From Tetrahymena elliotti 4EA (Eukaryota > Ciliophora > Oligohymenophorea > Hymenostomatida > Tetrahymenidae), in NCBI GenBank assembly GCA_000231825.2, contig JH720312.1:836236-900235 (forward strand): a stretch of 64,000 nt of DNA, given 5' to 3'. A program made the position numbers and the translations under genes. Shown piece after piece: positions 12,908 to 26,600 of this stretch. The stretch's first letter is position 1; the number at the start of each line of letters is the position of its first letter. The notes beneath the pieces are model-generated. The model saw only the letters and a program-made list of their open reading frames with translations, did no database searches and was not told where the DNA came from.

Positions 12908-13765
12908 ATGGGTACCCTAAGTTCAGTTATAAAGTGGGCATTTTCTCCATCACCAACTGATCCAAAGCATTTAAAATATCCTCACGCTATCTTTTCATGC
13001 CTTTTAGGATTTGTTTCTACAATTTTACTATCAGGTAAAATATAAAATGTGATGGAAGAATATTACCCAAATTTAAAAGAAGGATTACCTGAGTGGGCAA
13101 AAAGTAAAGCACTTCCGGTTCTTGTAGCTTATTTAGCATTAATGCTAATAGTTCGTATAAAATAAAATGGATCTACAAGTCTTTATGAAATGATTTGGGC
13201 TTGCAATCTTGCAATTGTTATGATGATATGTGGTATTATTCGTAATAGTGCTTTAACAGTGGGAGCAAGTTTAGTTATTATTTCAATCGATTAGTGTCTT
13301 TGGTATGTTGATATGATTGGTTTCGTTTTAACCAAAAAGTTTCCAGTGGGAGTAGCTTAATATCTTACTTGGCCTTCCACAACAAAACTAAGAATTTTGA
13401 CAAGTACTCATCATTTGTGGTTTATACCTTTACTTATATCTATTTTAAAGGGATCTAAGTAATTGACTCATCAAGCTTACTTTTTTTCTTTTGCTATGAC
13501 TTTGTTTTAATCTATCTTAGGACGTGTTCTTGTACCAAGATATATTAAATAAAAGAAAGGTGAAGACATTTACATGAACATTAATTTAGCTTACGAACTA
13601 TGGAAAGATGTAAATGTAAAATTCTTAGCACGTTTTGATTAAGCTCCTGGGTATTAAACAGTACCTTTCAGTAATTTTTGCTGGAATAGTGGAAATTATA
13701 TATTCTTTTTAATATTGAAATTAATATTATTTTTAATAAGAACTATCTCTCCTAATCAGTAATGA
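12908..13765 (+). CDS. Polytopic membrane protein, unknown family
   Basis: Single exon, 285 residues, ATG at 12908 to TGA at 13763-13765. After a short soluble start (MGTLSSVIKWAFSPSP) there are at least six hydrophobic segments, among them HAIFSCLLGFVSTILL, LVAYLALMLIV, MIWACNLAIVMMICGII, ASLVIISIDQCLWYVDMIGF, LWFIPLLISIL and YIFFLILKLILFL. Short polar loops carry conserved-looking residues (QYLTWPSTTKLR, STHHLWF). Trp, His and Pro in those loops suggest a defined fold, not random hydrophobic drift, but I do not recognise the family and assign no transport or enzyme role. No signal peptide is needed. Confidence 0.78.
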
Positions 13766-14774
13766 AAGTCATGAAGGAGCGTATTTATTTTAGTATTTAA
13801 ATTATTTTATTTCAGCACCAAATTTAATTTAAACTTGAACTCCAGTTATAGAAGACATATTATTTATTTTTTACTGATCTTTTAAAATTAAAAAAATTAT
13901 TTTTGATATTAAATGTTTTTCCTAATCAACTGTATAAGAGTATTTATATTTTGGTATTTAAATTATTTAATTTCAATTTAAAATTGTATTTTAAAACATA
14001 ATTACTCTCTGACGAAAATAATTACTTCTGTTTATCAACATTAATTGCTAGGTACTTTAAATATTAGTCGATCTGTCAGATCTAAGTTAAAAATCAAAAT
14101 ATTTGTAAAGCTTGTTAATATCAAAAATGTATGAATGAATCAATTAATTATCTATCTCAAATGTTTCTTTAAAGTTGGGGAATTTGAGAATTTTAAAATT
14201 TCATTTTTCAATATTATTTATCCAAAACATAAAATTTTTAATGAAGGATTATTGATTGATTTGTAACTTTAGAAATTGCTATCATTTATGATGAGGAATA
14301 TATCTGAGTGAGCATATTTATTTTCGCAAAGAATTTTTTAAATGAAGAAAACACAAATGTAACTTTTAGTTGTTTTTTCTGCATTTTTTATTCAATTAAT
14401 ATAAATATTAATTATAGCTTCTTTAAAATTACAATCATAAGGATAAATTTAAATATTTATTGTTTATTTATTCTTTTTTTTGGTAAAAGTTTTAAGTTAA
14501 ATTATTTATTTTTTTAACATTATTTAAATTTTTCTTTCATATTATTTTTGAAATATGTTTACTTTATTCAAGTTTTTATTTATAATTTTTTATAAAGTAC
14601 TTATCAAAATCAACTAACTATTTTTGAGCAGGTAATAACTAATAGAATATCTTTAAAATAAACAATAGAAGAATAAAATTAGATGTAAGCAGAAATAATA
14701 AAAAAAATTTCATTTTAAATTCATATTAAAAATAACGAAACTAGTAGACTGATTGATAAATATGTCTTTCTTGC
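13766..14774. other. Spacer with an imperfect direct repeat
   Basis: Convergent spacer between the membrane-protein gene and the ADP-ribosyltransferase-domain gene. The first 250 nt hold two related segments, near 13748-13815 and 13918-13985, sharing TCCTAATCA and then a GTATTTAAATTATTT core. The rest shows no coding frame. An apparent 69-codon frame at 14308-14517 is hydrophobic AT noise and is not called. Confidence 0.4.
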
Positions 14775-17003
14775 TCAAGAGACTAAGGGGCCTGCTAAAA
14801 GATTATTTTAGAAATCTAACTCTACACATGTTAAATTCCCTTCATCGCGATAGTTCTTAACATGGAAAATTGAAAAACAATTAAATAAAAATTCTGCTTC
14901 ATTATTATTATTATTCTTATTAGGAATTTTCTTAGGTCTACATTCCTCAAAATCTTCATCATCTTTTAATGGGAAAGAAATTTCAAATATCATCCCTTTA
15001 TCCTATTTATTTTTACTATTATTTACAAAATCTACTGCTACAGATCTTTGTTCAGAAGAAGAAGAGAAATTAAATGTAACAAAAGTAGTTTTTATAGGGA
15101 AGTCTTATTAAAATTTTTAAATATCAGTAGAAATACCTCTATAGAGCTTAAAATCCTTTTCTTTAAATTTATTTGAGCATCCATCCTTATAAACTTAGAT
15201 AGCATATCTAAGACTTGTAATTAAATATTTAGAGTTCTCTAAAACTTGATTATTAAGCTTAGTCATTATTATATTTATGAACCTATAATAACTAGTAGTG
15301 TAGAGTTTAATTACTTCATTGACATTGGTATAGCCTTCATATATCTTTTATTATAGTTTTTAAAGAATCCCAGCATCGTATTTGATAGGCAAATACATTA
15401 GCAAATTTGCTAGCATTTCCTTTATTTCTTCTTCTGTCTTTTATTCTATTGATTAAGCACAGTATTTATCCGACATGTAATAAATTAAATCAAAATCACA
15501 CTCTTTTAATTTATTGATATCATAATTATAAACTATACTTTCCTTTTTGTAAGACAAGATATCCTAAATATTCGATTTAATTAGATCAAATTTTTATGTA
15601 GTTAAAGAAACCTTTTATTTATTACTAAATTTATCTAGGTCATTTTCTATTTCTGTGTAAACCATAATACTTTAGATGAAGTTAGGAAACTGATGGTATT
15701 TCTCTTGTATTACACTACCAGAAGCAATAAGAAAGAATGAAAGATGTAGATTTTTTGTGCTTTCTTTTTAAAAATTTTCATATACTTCTTACTAAATGAT
15801 AACTGACTTAGTTAAATTATCATCATTTTACATATTTTGTAATGTAATTGATGCTCTAAATTTTTTTTACTTCAAACTTTAATTCATTTTAAGGTTCCAT
15901 TCATACTATTATTACAGCTTATTGTCTAAATAGCTTTCAAATTATTCATAATTTTAAAAGCCCTGCACATCTAACCATCCAAATATTTTTTTTAATTCTT
16001 CAAGTCTTTTTTAATAGTTTACTTCATTTATTTTATTATCTATCCAAACGATTAATTGCTTTTGATTTAAAGAATTATTATTTTAATGAAGAGACTATGT
16101 CATTTTAGGACCAAAGACCACACATTCTTAAGAGTTAAAATAGGCTCTTTATTAAAATCCTTGAGAGTAAATTTGTTAAAATTCACTCTATTGAATTTCT
16201 AAAATATTTTCTTTCACTTTTTGCTGTGTTAAGATAAGACTATTTGAATCTTCTAGGCTTTAGAAAAAAGAATTTAGAATATTATTATCATTTTTAGTTT
16301 CATTTTAAATATTCTTAACTTAAATATTATAAAAATAAGAATACTTTTTTAATCTTTTGAGATATTTCTATATTTTTTTTAAAAATTCTTTTAATTTAGC
16401 ATTTATCTATCTAACTATGTGATCTATTTTTTCATAAATTTTTTAAGCTTCTCTTTGCTTATTATTTTAAACTTAAGTTTCATATTCATTTACTAAACAA
16501 AGATAAACATTTTCATATACAGTTTTATCACTTTAAATTAAAAATATGTTATTTATTATTTATTCTTCATTAAAAGTGATTCCTTATCTAAAGCATTCAT
16601 CTAAATCTTTCTTGATTTCCTCAATAATTTTTTCTAAAACATTCAAATCTAAATTTTAATTTTTTAAATACACAACTATTTCTTAGAAAATTTTGTCTAA
16701 AATATCTGTAGTTATCTATTAAACCTCAAGTATTTTATTTTTAATTTTATTTTCACTAAGGATTTATGTGAATTTCAGTGTGACATCATTTTGTATCTTT
16801 GTTTTATTCTAAAAGTACTTAAAAAAAATATTTTTACTTACTTTTTTTTTCTATTCAACTAAAACAGAATAATAAAGGCCCAATTATTATATGATGAAAT
16901 CAGAGAGATTATCATTGCTTAAATAATAGTTTTAGCTATTAACAATATTTAAGAGTTTTTATTTTAAACTTTTTATCTCCTATTTTTTGCTATCAGCTTC
17001 CAT
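14775..17003 (-). CDS. Protein with C-terminal mono-ADP-ribosyltransferase (ARTC-type) domain
   Basis: A 742-codon frame on the minus strand, ATG at 17001-17003, TGA at 14775-14777, with no TGA between. Residues 1-600 are helical, N/Q/K-rich and unlike a family I know. The last 130 residues carry the R-S-E signature of arginine-specific mono-ADP-ribosyltransferases: LYRGIS (R, about residue 620), a Ser-rich strand FNFSSSSEQRSVAVDF (STS equivalent, about 640-655) and NEAEFLFNCFSIFHV (E-x-E, about 700), followed by a closing strand VELDF. These enzymes transfer ADP-ribose from NAD+ to arginine; the E-x-E spacing and the preceding Asn fit activity. No signal peptide, so it is probably cytosolic. 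A 33-nt stretch near 16800-16830 bounded by GT and AG could be an in-frame intron. The fold assignment is inferred from motifs only. Confidence 0.68.
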
Positions 17004-18100
17004 TTTCAAAAAATTCTACTGTAATTTAAATTTTGTTCTATTAATCAATAAAAGTGTTTTTCTTTTCTATTTGTTAATATTTAAAATCTAAATTAAATAT
17101 TCTAAATATTCATTTGAAAGTCCTTTACTATGTTATAAACAAGTAAAATTTGTATTATTTGAATAGATTTTTTTATTTTGTATGAAGTTTTGATAAATTT
17201 ATAATGTATTTTTGAGAAAAAAAATAGTAAAATCTTTTTATATATTTATTTAATTAATCTACTTATAATGACTTTTTTTTTAAATAATCTTTCTTTAGTT
17301 CTTATTATTTGTCTACCCATTCACTAATTTTTGAAATAATAAAATCATCCAAATTTTTTATTTAATGTTTATATAAAAGAGGTGTCTTTTCTTGAGACTC
17401 TCCTTTTAGTTATAATTGCTGAAAGCTCGAGTAAATTTTCTAAAATATTTGAACAGCTATTTTTTAGGTGTATTTTCTTAAATAAAAAACTGATAAATTA
17501 AAAATGGATTTAAATTGTAAATATGGAATAAAAAATTTAGTTTGCTTTTATAAAGAAGCAAATAATCATGTTATCTATCTATTTATTTATGTTTTTGTTC
17601 AGGAAATATTTAAATAGTTACTAAAATCAAATTTTTTTATTTTATGATTTACTATAAAAAATATGTTTTCTTGCTTTATCTTCTTCTTCTTCTTTTTGAG
17701 ATTTCATCTAAGAGCTCTCTTTAATTTCTAAAATATTAGATATATTTAAAACTACTTTCTTTTTGGTAATTATTTTCTTTTTAAAAGTTAAATTGATTTA
17801 TGTAGTTATCTATTTGTGTATTTAAAAATGATTTTTTTATTTAAATATTTTGTCAATTTAAATAGAAAGAATTCTGCTTTCTTGAGTGTTAAATTTATTT
17901 TTTCTTTCTATTTCTGTTTATAACTCTCTCTAATTATTTTTGTAAAATATTAGATAGAAAATGTGAGATATTTTCCTTAATAGAAACAAAGCAGATAAAT
18001 TAAAAATAGTTTTAAATAATCAATATTTTATTTAATATTTAATTTTTTGACAAAACAAAAAAATAAACAATGAATCATTTTAAATGTAAACAGCATGGAT
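17004..18100. repeat. Decayed tandem copies of the 3' end of the neighbouring N/Q-rich gene
   Basis: The 3' end of the gene ending at 18101 (about 18101-18275) has diverged relatives downstream near 17860-17990, 17650-17770 and 17400-17500. The clearest match is a T/C-rich core at 18194-18224 against 17896-17928 (TTTCTTTCTATTTC then GTTTATA then CTCT). The minus-strand translation of one copy reads RELQTEIERKNK against QELQTEIERKKE in the gene; another reads LNISNILEIKESS against MPNLSNLLDNYQE. The flanks also repeat (GATAAATTAAAAAT near 17490 and 17994). Frames are broken and no start codon is seen, so these look like non-coding remnants of partial duplications. Confidence 0.55.
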
Positions 18101-19456
18101 TCATGATTTATTTAAATAGATAGGTTCAAGTTTATTTTTTCTTTTATGGTTTTATGGAGCAGATGTATTTTCTTACTCGATTGCTTCTTCTTCTTTTTTT
18201 CTTTCTATTTCAGTTTATAGCTCTTGATAGTTGTCTAAAAGATTGGATAGATTAGGCATAGCTACTTTCTAAGGTACAAGTTTATTTTATATCCTTTGCT
18301 TTATATGATGATATCTTAGTATATAATCACCGAACCCTCCATCTATTTTTATAAATGGATCTTTTTGTGCTTCTGCAAGCTATTTCTTTTTATTTTCTTC
18401 TTCAATGAGAGATGACTAAAATAAAGAGCTTTCATCTTTATCATTATCATCAAGATTATATTTTTCTTCAATTATTTTTATTGCTTTATCAATATATGGA
18501 GTATGTATGATCTCATTCTTACTTTTATCACCATTCCTATTTTTATTTTTACTTCCCATACCTGTTGCAAAATTTATTTCAAGTATCTTTTTTTTTGGAG
18601 AAGGTACTAAAATATCTTTCAACTAAAAATTCTAGTCAAACATTGATGTCTTCATTGGAGATAGGCTTGATTACTAAGTTTTTAGCTTTTTATTTTTATT
18701 AACCTAATTCTGCAGTTATGAAAAATTATTAGTTATTAAGTAGCTCTTGTTCATAATTTGAGAACCTTCACTTAACTTAGTTGTTGCTGTAGGAGGAAGG
18801 GAGAGAATTCTACTACGTGGCTTATTTATTCCTTTTTTAAAATTATTTTATGGTGAATCACCTACTGGAGCAAGAGCAAACAAACTATTATTCAAATTTT
18901 ATTTTTGTTTACTTAACCAAAGGTTCATATCTAAATTAAAGCAAGTCTACTAATTAATATGATTTAATTCATTAAAGGGTGTAGCTATATTAAACATAGC
19001 ATTAGCCAATATCTTATTCCTATTGCAATCACTTGTTTAATATGTATAGTCTGCTGTGTCTCTTTATTCTTCATCAAAACGGTGTTTCCTTTTTAATTAC
19101 TAGATTAATTAGTAGTAATTATCATATAGACTTCCATTTCGAAATTTTCTTGTTTAGTTTAATGCATTTTTAAACTCATTTAAGCGTTTATAATTTATTT
19201 CCCCAACATTTGTGTTATTTAATATTGGTAATTCTAGTGATTATTTCTCTGGGCTAAAATGTCTACTGGGTTAATGGTTACTTCTTTGGATAGAAAAAAA
19301 TTTTTATTGTTGATGCTCATTTTTAAAATAGTTTTTTTTGTCTAAGCTTCCTTAATTCAAGCTGCTACTAAACTAAGGAAACAATTTTGATGAAGTCTCA
19401 AACTAGTTCTATCTTTCATTTTACTATTAGGTAAAAGCAGTCTTATTAAAGCTCAT
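18101..19456 (-). CDS. N/Q-rich hypothetical protein (451 aa)
   Basis: Single exon on the minus strand, ATG at 19454-19456, TGA at 18101-18103, 452 codons including stop. The first 110 residues are Gln/Asn/Ser-rich and probably disordered. A middle segment has conserved-looking composition (TADYTYQTSDCNRNKI, NIATPFNELNHINQQTCFN). There are several SP motifs (LALAPVGDSP-like, VPSPKKK, SLSPMK) that could be proline-directed kinase sites. The C-terminal part contains IDGGFGDYILRYHHIK and a charged helix ending HKRKNKLEPIYLNKS. I recognise no domain and assign no function. Downstream DNA carries decayed copies of its 3' end. Confidence 0.65.
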
Positions 19457-20141
19457 GTATCACTAATAATAATCAATGTAAATTATTATTATTTATTATT
19501 CTAAGTAAGTGAGTGAGTGAATGAGTAATTAAATATTCTTTCTTCAGTATCTTAATAATATATGATAAATTTAAGCTTATTTTAATTCAATTAGTTTTTT
19601 ACAAATATTTATTAATTAAGTTAATACTAATTGATATAATTCACTTTTGTTTGCTTGCATTCTTTTATCATCTTTCACTTTTACTGTCAATAATCAAATA
19701 TTTTACAGCTTCTATTATTTGAATCAATAAAAACCAACCAATTTTTTACATTAATTTGATAACAAATTTCAAAGTCTATTTGGTGAAACAAAGCAATAAA
19801 AAATTCTATACAGTCATCACATATGATTATCCAATTTCAAAAAATTAAAAAATATAATTTTACTTAGTAATTAGAGTAATATTGATAATTAAGTTTATTT
19901 CTTTTCAAATATAATTCAAAACAATTTGTTTATTTATTATTTTTACTAAATTTTTGATAACTAATTTTATTTATTAAACCTAATCAACTAAATAAGATAT
20001 ATGTCAGTGTTTTTCTAACAAAATTTATTTACAGTATTTAAAAATTATGTATAGAGAATATTATCATTAACTAGGAACCAAATACCTGTTCTTGAAATAT
20101 TTGCTTTGCTTTAATACCTTCTTATTTTTAATCAGTTTCAG
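19457..20141. other. Spacer with coding-like debris
   Basis: Contains a short GTGA-type microsatellite near 19505-19525. On the minus strand, about 20080-20157, there is a TGA-free coding-like peptide (VTETDQKQEGIKAKQ then IFQEQVFGS) that lacks a start and is out of frame with the candidate ORF just upstream; it may be a second exon or a remnant. Confidence 0.35.
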
Positions 20142-20381
20142 TCACTTATTTTCAACTTTAAGCCATACCTAATGATTTTACTAAGATGAATTTATGGAAT
20201 AATTTTCACTAATTTCAAATGATTTTAATTCTATTGATAAAACTATTTACAAAAAAAATGATATAAATAGATTCAAACTTTGTTACAGATCAATGAGAAA
20301 AATTATTAAAATATTATGATGATAAATAATTAATGGTTAATATGCTAAGATTTGTTTGAAATAGAATTTTTTAACAGCCAT
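20142..20381 (-). CDS. Candidate small hypothetical protein or 5' exon
   Basis: Minus-strand frame of 79 residues from ATG at 20379-20381 to TGA at 20142-20144. It begins MAVKKFYFKQILAYQ, has a hydrophobic centre, and ends with a coding-like stretch (ELKSFEISENYSINSSQQNH then QVWLKVENK). A further coding-like segment continues downstream in another frame (see the preceding spacer), so this could be the first exon of a short split gene or a decayed gene. It is divergent to the myosin gene at 20627. No family recognised. Confidence 0.3.
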
Positions 20382-20626
20382 TTTAATTCAAAAATTAAAA
20401 AACATTGAGAAAAATAAATAATTAATTCAATCAAAATCTTAATGAATACTTAGTATTTTTTAGATTATGATTTAATAAACCTATCTTAACTAACATTTAG
20501 AATTAAACTGTAATTATTATATATTAATTTTGATCATTTGATCACAAATAATTTTTATAAGTAGATTGATAGATATTTTACAAGCTATATTTTTTAACTT
20601 CTTTTGGATTTATATATTCACTTAAA

Positions 20627-23600
20627 ATGATGCAATTTGAAGAAGGCGCCCCTGTTTGGTATTGCCTTAAGGAAGTTCTTAAGAATACTTCAAAATAAAC
20701 TGATGCACCTGCTTTCATAGAATCTGTAGTTATTTCTGTCATAGATAAAAAGAAATCATTAATATAATTGCTAGATTAGCCTAGCCCTTCAATACTAACT
20801 GTGCTTAATGAAAAATAAAGTAGCACAACAAAAACTTCTAATTTATAAAATCAATAAAATGAAAATTAAAACTTTTTGACTGTTGATAATATTTATTTAG
20901 AACCTAGATACGATAAAGCTGATAATGATTATTCAGCAATAAATGATTTAGTTAATTTACCTTTTTTAAATGAACCTGAACTGCTTAAAGCTATAGCTCA
21001 GAGATATGTTTAGGATAAAATATTTAGTTATGTTGGTCCTACTCTTGTTGTTGTAAACCCTTACAAAAGAATGGATCACCTTTTCAATGAAAAGATGTAA
21101 GAATTATATCAGGAAAAAGTACTTTTGAACTAAGATATTTATTAGGAATAACCACATATTTTTGGTATAGCAGCTTATTGCATGTAAAGTATTTTAGAAG
21201 AAAAAACACTAAAGCAAGCGATTGTAATATCTGGTGAATCTGGTGCAGGTAAAACAGAAAATACAAAATATGCCATGAAATTTCTTACTTAAATGAACTC
21301 TTAAATTTAGCAATAAAATGCTCCTTAAACTTTAACTAATTTAAGAGAGAGCTACTTGAACTTAAAATCTAGATAAACTCTTAAGTCAAGTGTTTCCATA
21401 GAATAAAGAATATTAAATTGTAACCCAATTTTAGAGGCATTTGGAAATGCTAAAACAACAAGAAATGACAATTCTTCCAGGTTTGGAAAACTGGTTGTCT
21501 TACATCTCAAAGAGGAACTTTCTTCCATGTCTATTAAATAAAAGTAAAAGAAGCTTATAATTTCATCAGCATCTTTAACAAACTACTTACTAGAAAAGAG
21601 TAGAATAGTTCAGATTTCACCTTAAGAAAGAAATTATCATATTTTTTATCACTTACTAAAAGGGGCTGATCCCCAATTTCTCTCTTAATTGGGATTGAAT
21701 TCAGATATCTCAGCTTATAGGTATTAAATATAAATTATTCTTTTTATTGATATCTTATTAATTATGAATAATCAATCATAAAAGGTATTTAAAGAGTGAA
21801 TGTGTCAATGTAGAAAATATATCTGATGAAGAGTTATTTTTAGAAGTTATGTCAAGTTTAGATGATTTAAATTTTACTGAATTAGAACAAAAAGGAATTT
21901 GGAATATTGTAAGTTGTGTACTATTATTAGGAAATTTAGATTTTGAAGATACTAAAGGTACAGGCGATTCTTGCACTATTTCTCCTAGTCAAAAGCATAC
22001 AGTGGAATTTATTTGCAAAAAGCTTTAATGCACTGAAAAGGAACTAAATGAAGCATTAACAACAAAAAAGAGGCAAGTAAATAACAATGTAACTACCTCT
22101 CCTTTATCTATTAAAGATTCTATTGATAATAGAGACTCTTACAGCAAATTTCTGTATGAAAAACTCTTTAACTGGATAGTGTTTAGATTAAATTAGTCTA
22201 TTATGGATTAAGATGAAATGGACAATAATACTTTGCACGCATTTAGCCCTCAATAAAAAAGACCAAGCATAACAGTAAGATATATCTTATTTAACAACAC
22301 AATAAAAAATTATTAACTTTTGTTTACAAGCAGAGCTGAAAATGAATAATTTGTTTTCATTCATTTTAATTACAAATAACAAGAAAAAAACAATTTTTAA
22401 TTAGACCTTCTTAATTAGAATACAAAAATTTAAAATATCTAAATTTAAATACAATTATTTTTATTTAATTTTTTAATAAAAAAGTAAGCAAAGAAGAGAT
22501 AAATAGAAATTTTGGATATTTTTGGTTTTGAAGTATTTGAAAATAATAGTTTTGAGCAATTATGTATTAATTTTGCAAATGAAAAGCTTTAGCAACTTTA
22601 TATAAGCTATATTTATGAAGGAGAGAAAAATATATTTAAACAATAAGGATTAGATTAATATTTAATGGAAATCAAATATACTGACAATAAATCTATTATA
22701 GAGGCTCTTGAGAAACCTAAGGATCCAATAGGAGTTTTTAATTTAATTGATGACTCAAGTAATTTAAGTACAGGTAGTGATTTAAATTTGATATCATCTA
22801 TGGAAAAAGAACATAAATTAAATAGCTAAAATGTTTCTTTTTCACAAATTCAAAAAACTAATTTTACTATTCATCATTCAACTGGAAGCATAGAGTACAA
22901 TATTACTAACTTTAGGGCTAAAAATAAAGATGAGGTGTCTTTAGCTTTATAAAACTTAGCTTAGTAAAAGACTATTAGATCAATTATTTAGCTTGGTTTA
23001 GCAGATTTAAATACTTAACAAGTTGGAAGTAGAATTTCTGATAAGTTTTTAGGATCTAAATTCAGACTTCAAATGAAAAAGCTCATGGAAGAACTCAGCT
23101 CATGTGAATGTTAATTTGTTAGATGTATAAAACCTAATGCATCAAAAAAGGCAGGGTTGATATAATCTAGATATTCACTGAACTAGATTAATTGTCTTGG
23201 TGTTTTAGAGACAATCCGTGTAAGAAAATAAGGCTATGTGTATAGAGCTGATTATTTTAGATTTTACAAAGACCACTGGGAATTGTTTCCTCCTAATTTC
23301 CAAGAAATAAAAGCAGATGTAACAACTATGTTCTAAAAAATTACAGACTTCTAGAGTCTTAGCAAAAAGTAATATTTTTCTTTTTTTAGATAACTATAAT
23401 ATTTACATTTTTGATTTGCTTACAAGGTTAGTGGAAAGGAATGTTGATCCAAAGCAATTAGAGTAAAATAATATTTTGTTTGGAAGCAGCATGATTTTTA
23501 TAAAAGAAGGTGCTTTACTAAATTTACAATCAAAGCTTATTTAAACAGTAAAAATTGATTTGCTAATAATGGGAATAAATTGTTCTAAAAATTATTTAAT

Positions 23601-26600
23601 TTTACTAATTATAGAAAGAACAAATCAATAAAAATGTTTAACTGATATAGAAATTATTTAGAAATTACAAGCTTAAAAAATGGTTAAAAAATAGAAAGAA
23701 AGTGAAGTAGTTTTTAATAGGGTTAGTTTACAGATTCAGGTATTTAAAATCAGACGTTGTTGCTAAAATCAGAGGAATGAGAAAGGCAAAGGAAATAGAA
23801 GCAAAATAAAACATTTCAGCCAAAAAAATATAAAAAATGATAAAAAATTTTATCTTAAGAAAAAGAATGAAAGAAATTAGAGCAGCATTAATGATACAAA
23901 GGGCCTATATCATGTTTAAAAAGAAAGAATACTACAAATAAAAGCTAAAATTAATTAAGGAATTTATTAAATCCAAGCTATTAATGCTTAAAGAAAGGTC
24001 TCTTTTCAAAAAAAAGATCAAAAGCATTAAAAAAATTTAATAATGGTACAAGCAAAATTTACGTTTGAGACAAATAGCTATGTGTAAAAACATAATTATG
24101 ACTATTAGCCAATCATTTAACAAATCTTGGCTTAAAATCAGAGATATATCAGCTACTAAAATATAATCTTTAGTAAGAATGCTCTTAACTAAAATAAAGA
24201 ATTACAGTATAGTCAAGCAATCAAGAGATGCTAAAAATGTTATTTTAGAAAGAAAAGCAATACAAAAAATTTAAAAATATTGGAGATATAAACAATTCTA
24301 ATTATCTATGAGAAGGTATAGAAATTCAGCTTACAGAATTCAAGCTTATTTCAGAAAAAAATGGTGCTCTGCTCTATTTTAGCTAATCAGAAAAAACACA
24401 AAATTCATTTAAATGCATGTAAATCTTATTTTCAGAATTATTTTTAAATCATTTTTTATTTTTATGAATTAAACAAAATTTTTTTTAACTTTTTTTAAGG
24501 TTAGGTCTTGGTTAAATTAAAAGTATTTTCTTACTGAAAAATGGGTCAAGTATGACTGGAATTCTGTTAAGAGAGATGAGATGCTAAATGAGCAAAATTT
24601 GGTACTTTTAGGTATTCCATACAAAGTAAGTATGGTGAAAAACATAAAATTAGAAGAATTAAAAAATAAATACTATGAGCAGCATACTGCCTTGAGTCTA
24701 TAAAGAGCATAAAAAAAAGTTGAGTATTTATAAAGGAATCAAAAGAACCTAAGTAGATAAGATAGTTTGTCTAAGTTAGCAACTTTGAAATAAAAGATCA
24801 AATCATAGAAAAGTATTGTTCTTTCATCAGCAAAGGCTAGTAAGTAGCAATCTCTTTAAGAATTTGATGATTTAAATTTAGATTAATAATTGAAGATATT
24901 AAAATCCTAAATTAAGCTAGGAGGGGCTTAAGATAATCAGTAGGAATATAAATAATCTCCTGTAAAAATAAATGAAATAAATATCAATCTTAATGATTGC
25001 TAGATGAATTATGATTAAAAATACTCTAATTATTAACAATGTATGACAGTAAAAAGCTCTATAGGTTTGGAAGATAATTATAATCAATATATAGCAAATA
25101 AGTAAGCTATAACAAATACTTAACCTCAAATTTAAGAGTATTATTTTCATGACTTGGGTCTTGAAAAAGATCACATTTTGTATGATTTTAACTCAGAAAG
25201 TAGAAAAAAGTAAGTTTAAAGCTAACTTCATGCAAAAAGAATGTAAGTAGATGTGATAAAATTAAACACAATTATACTTGATTTTGACTAGTAGCCTTAA
25301 TCTCATGAAATTTATACTTCTTAAATATGGGCATAATATTATCAAGATATTTAGAGCGAACTTGATTCATTAAATTCAACCATTTTAAAAATTTTTATTG
25401 GTGATTCATACACTACTATAGTAGGAGATAACTCTGCGTGTTATACTTTTGGAGATGAATTTTTAAGTTAATAAGATTCTTCAATAAACCAGTCTAATTT
25501 GTATAATAGTCCTTAGAAATTTACAAAAAATGATTAATTCATACAATCTAATACTAATTTATCTGCAAACAGAGAATTTTAGAATAATAAAATTAGATTA
25601 AATATCAATGAAAGCCCTAATTTATTGATTTAAAATATTAAAACACAGCAATTTACCACTCCTTAAAAGAATATAAAAAGTGAATTAATACCTAATATTC
25701 TTTAAAATAACCCATTGTTTGTTTAATTAGATTAACAAAAATTCTAAAACTAACCTTTATAGAATAATTAAAAATAATACACAAATAGCTATAATGCATT
25801 TGACCAATAAAATCTTAAGTAAAATTAGCAGACTATTTCAGGAAATAATTCAAGTAATAGTTTATATAATAGTTTAAGAAAGAAAGCAGGCTTAATTTAA
25901 AACCAAGATTTGCCTGAATCATTTAATTCAGCTTCAAATCTGAACACCTAAAATAGTATTCCATAAATTGATATTTCATACTAAAGTGAAGGAAGCTTTA
26001 TACCTTCTAAAAAGCTGATAAAAAATAAAATAGATAAGATAAATATTATATTCAAGGCCAACAATTAGCTATTTATATAAAGCTAAAATAAAGATTTATA
26101 TTGCTGGGGAGACAATAGTTAATTTGAAATACCTTTTTTTGATGATATTTTTTTATATGAAATGTCTAAAATTGATTCACAAAAATCTAAACAAATCTCT
26201 TAAATAGATCAACAAGTATTTTCCTCTTAGTTTTTTTATTTATTAACTGATGGAGATATTTTGTATTACAATTCTAAAATCTCTTCGGATTTTGAAAGAA
26301 TCAGATTTCCTCTTTAGATATCTTAAGTTAGTTGTGGTGGTAATTTTACTATGTTTTTATCTATGCAAGGCACATTATTCTCTTCTGGATAAAATAAATC
26401 TGGAGAATTAGGACATGGAGATAGATTATCTAGAAACAGTCCTTAGCTGATAAGCTCTTTCAAAAAATTTGGTGAAAAAATAAAATAAGTCTCCTGTGGG
26501 TTGAAACACACAGTATGTCTAACAGCTTTAGGTATAAAATAAAATTAAAAATTTTTATTTAAATCCATAAAAATAATTCAATTATTTGATTCATCATTTT

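Noticed and set aside
24917..25174. 85-codon minus-strand frame inside the myosin gene
   Set aside because: Antisense shadow of the myosin linker; highly hydrophobic because the sense strand is N/Q-rich.
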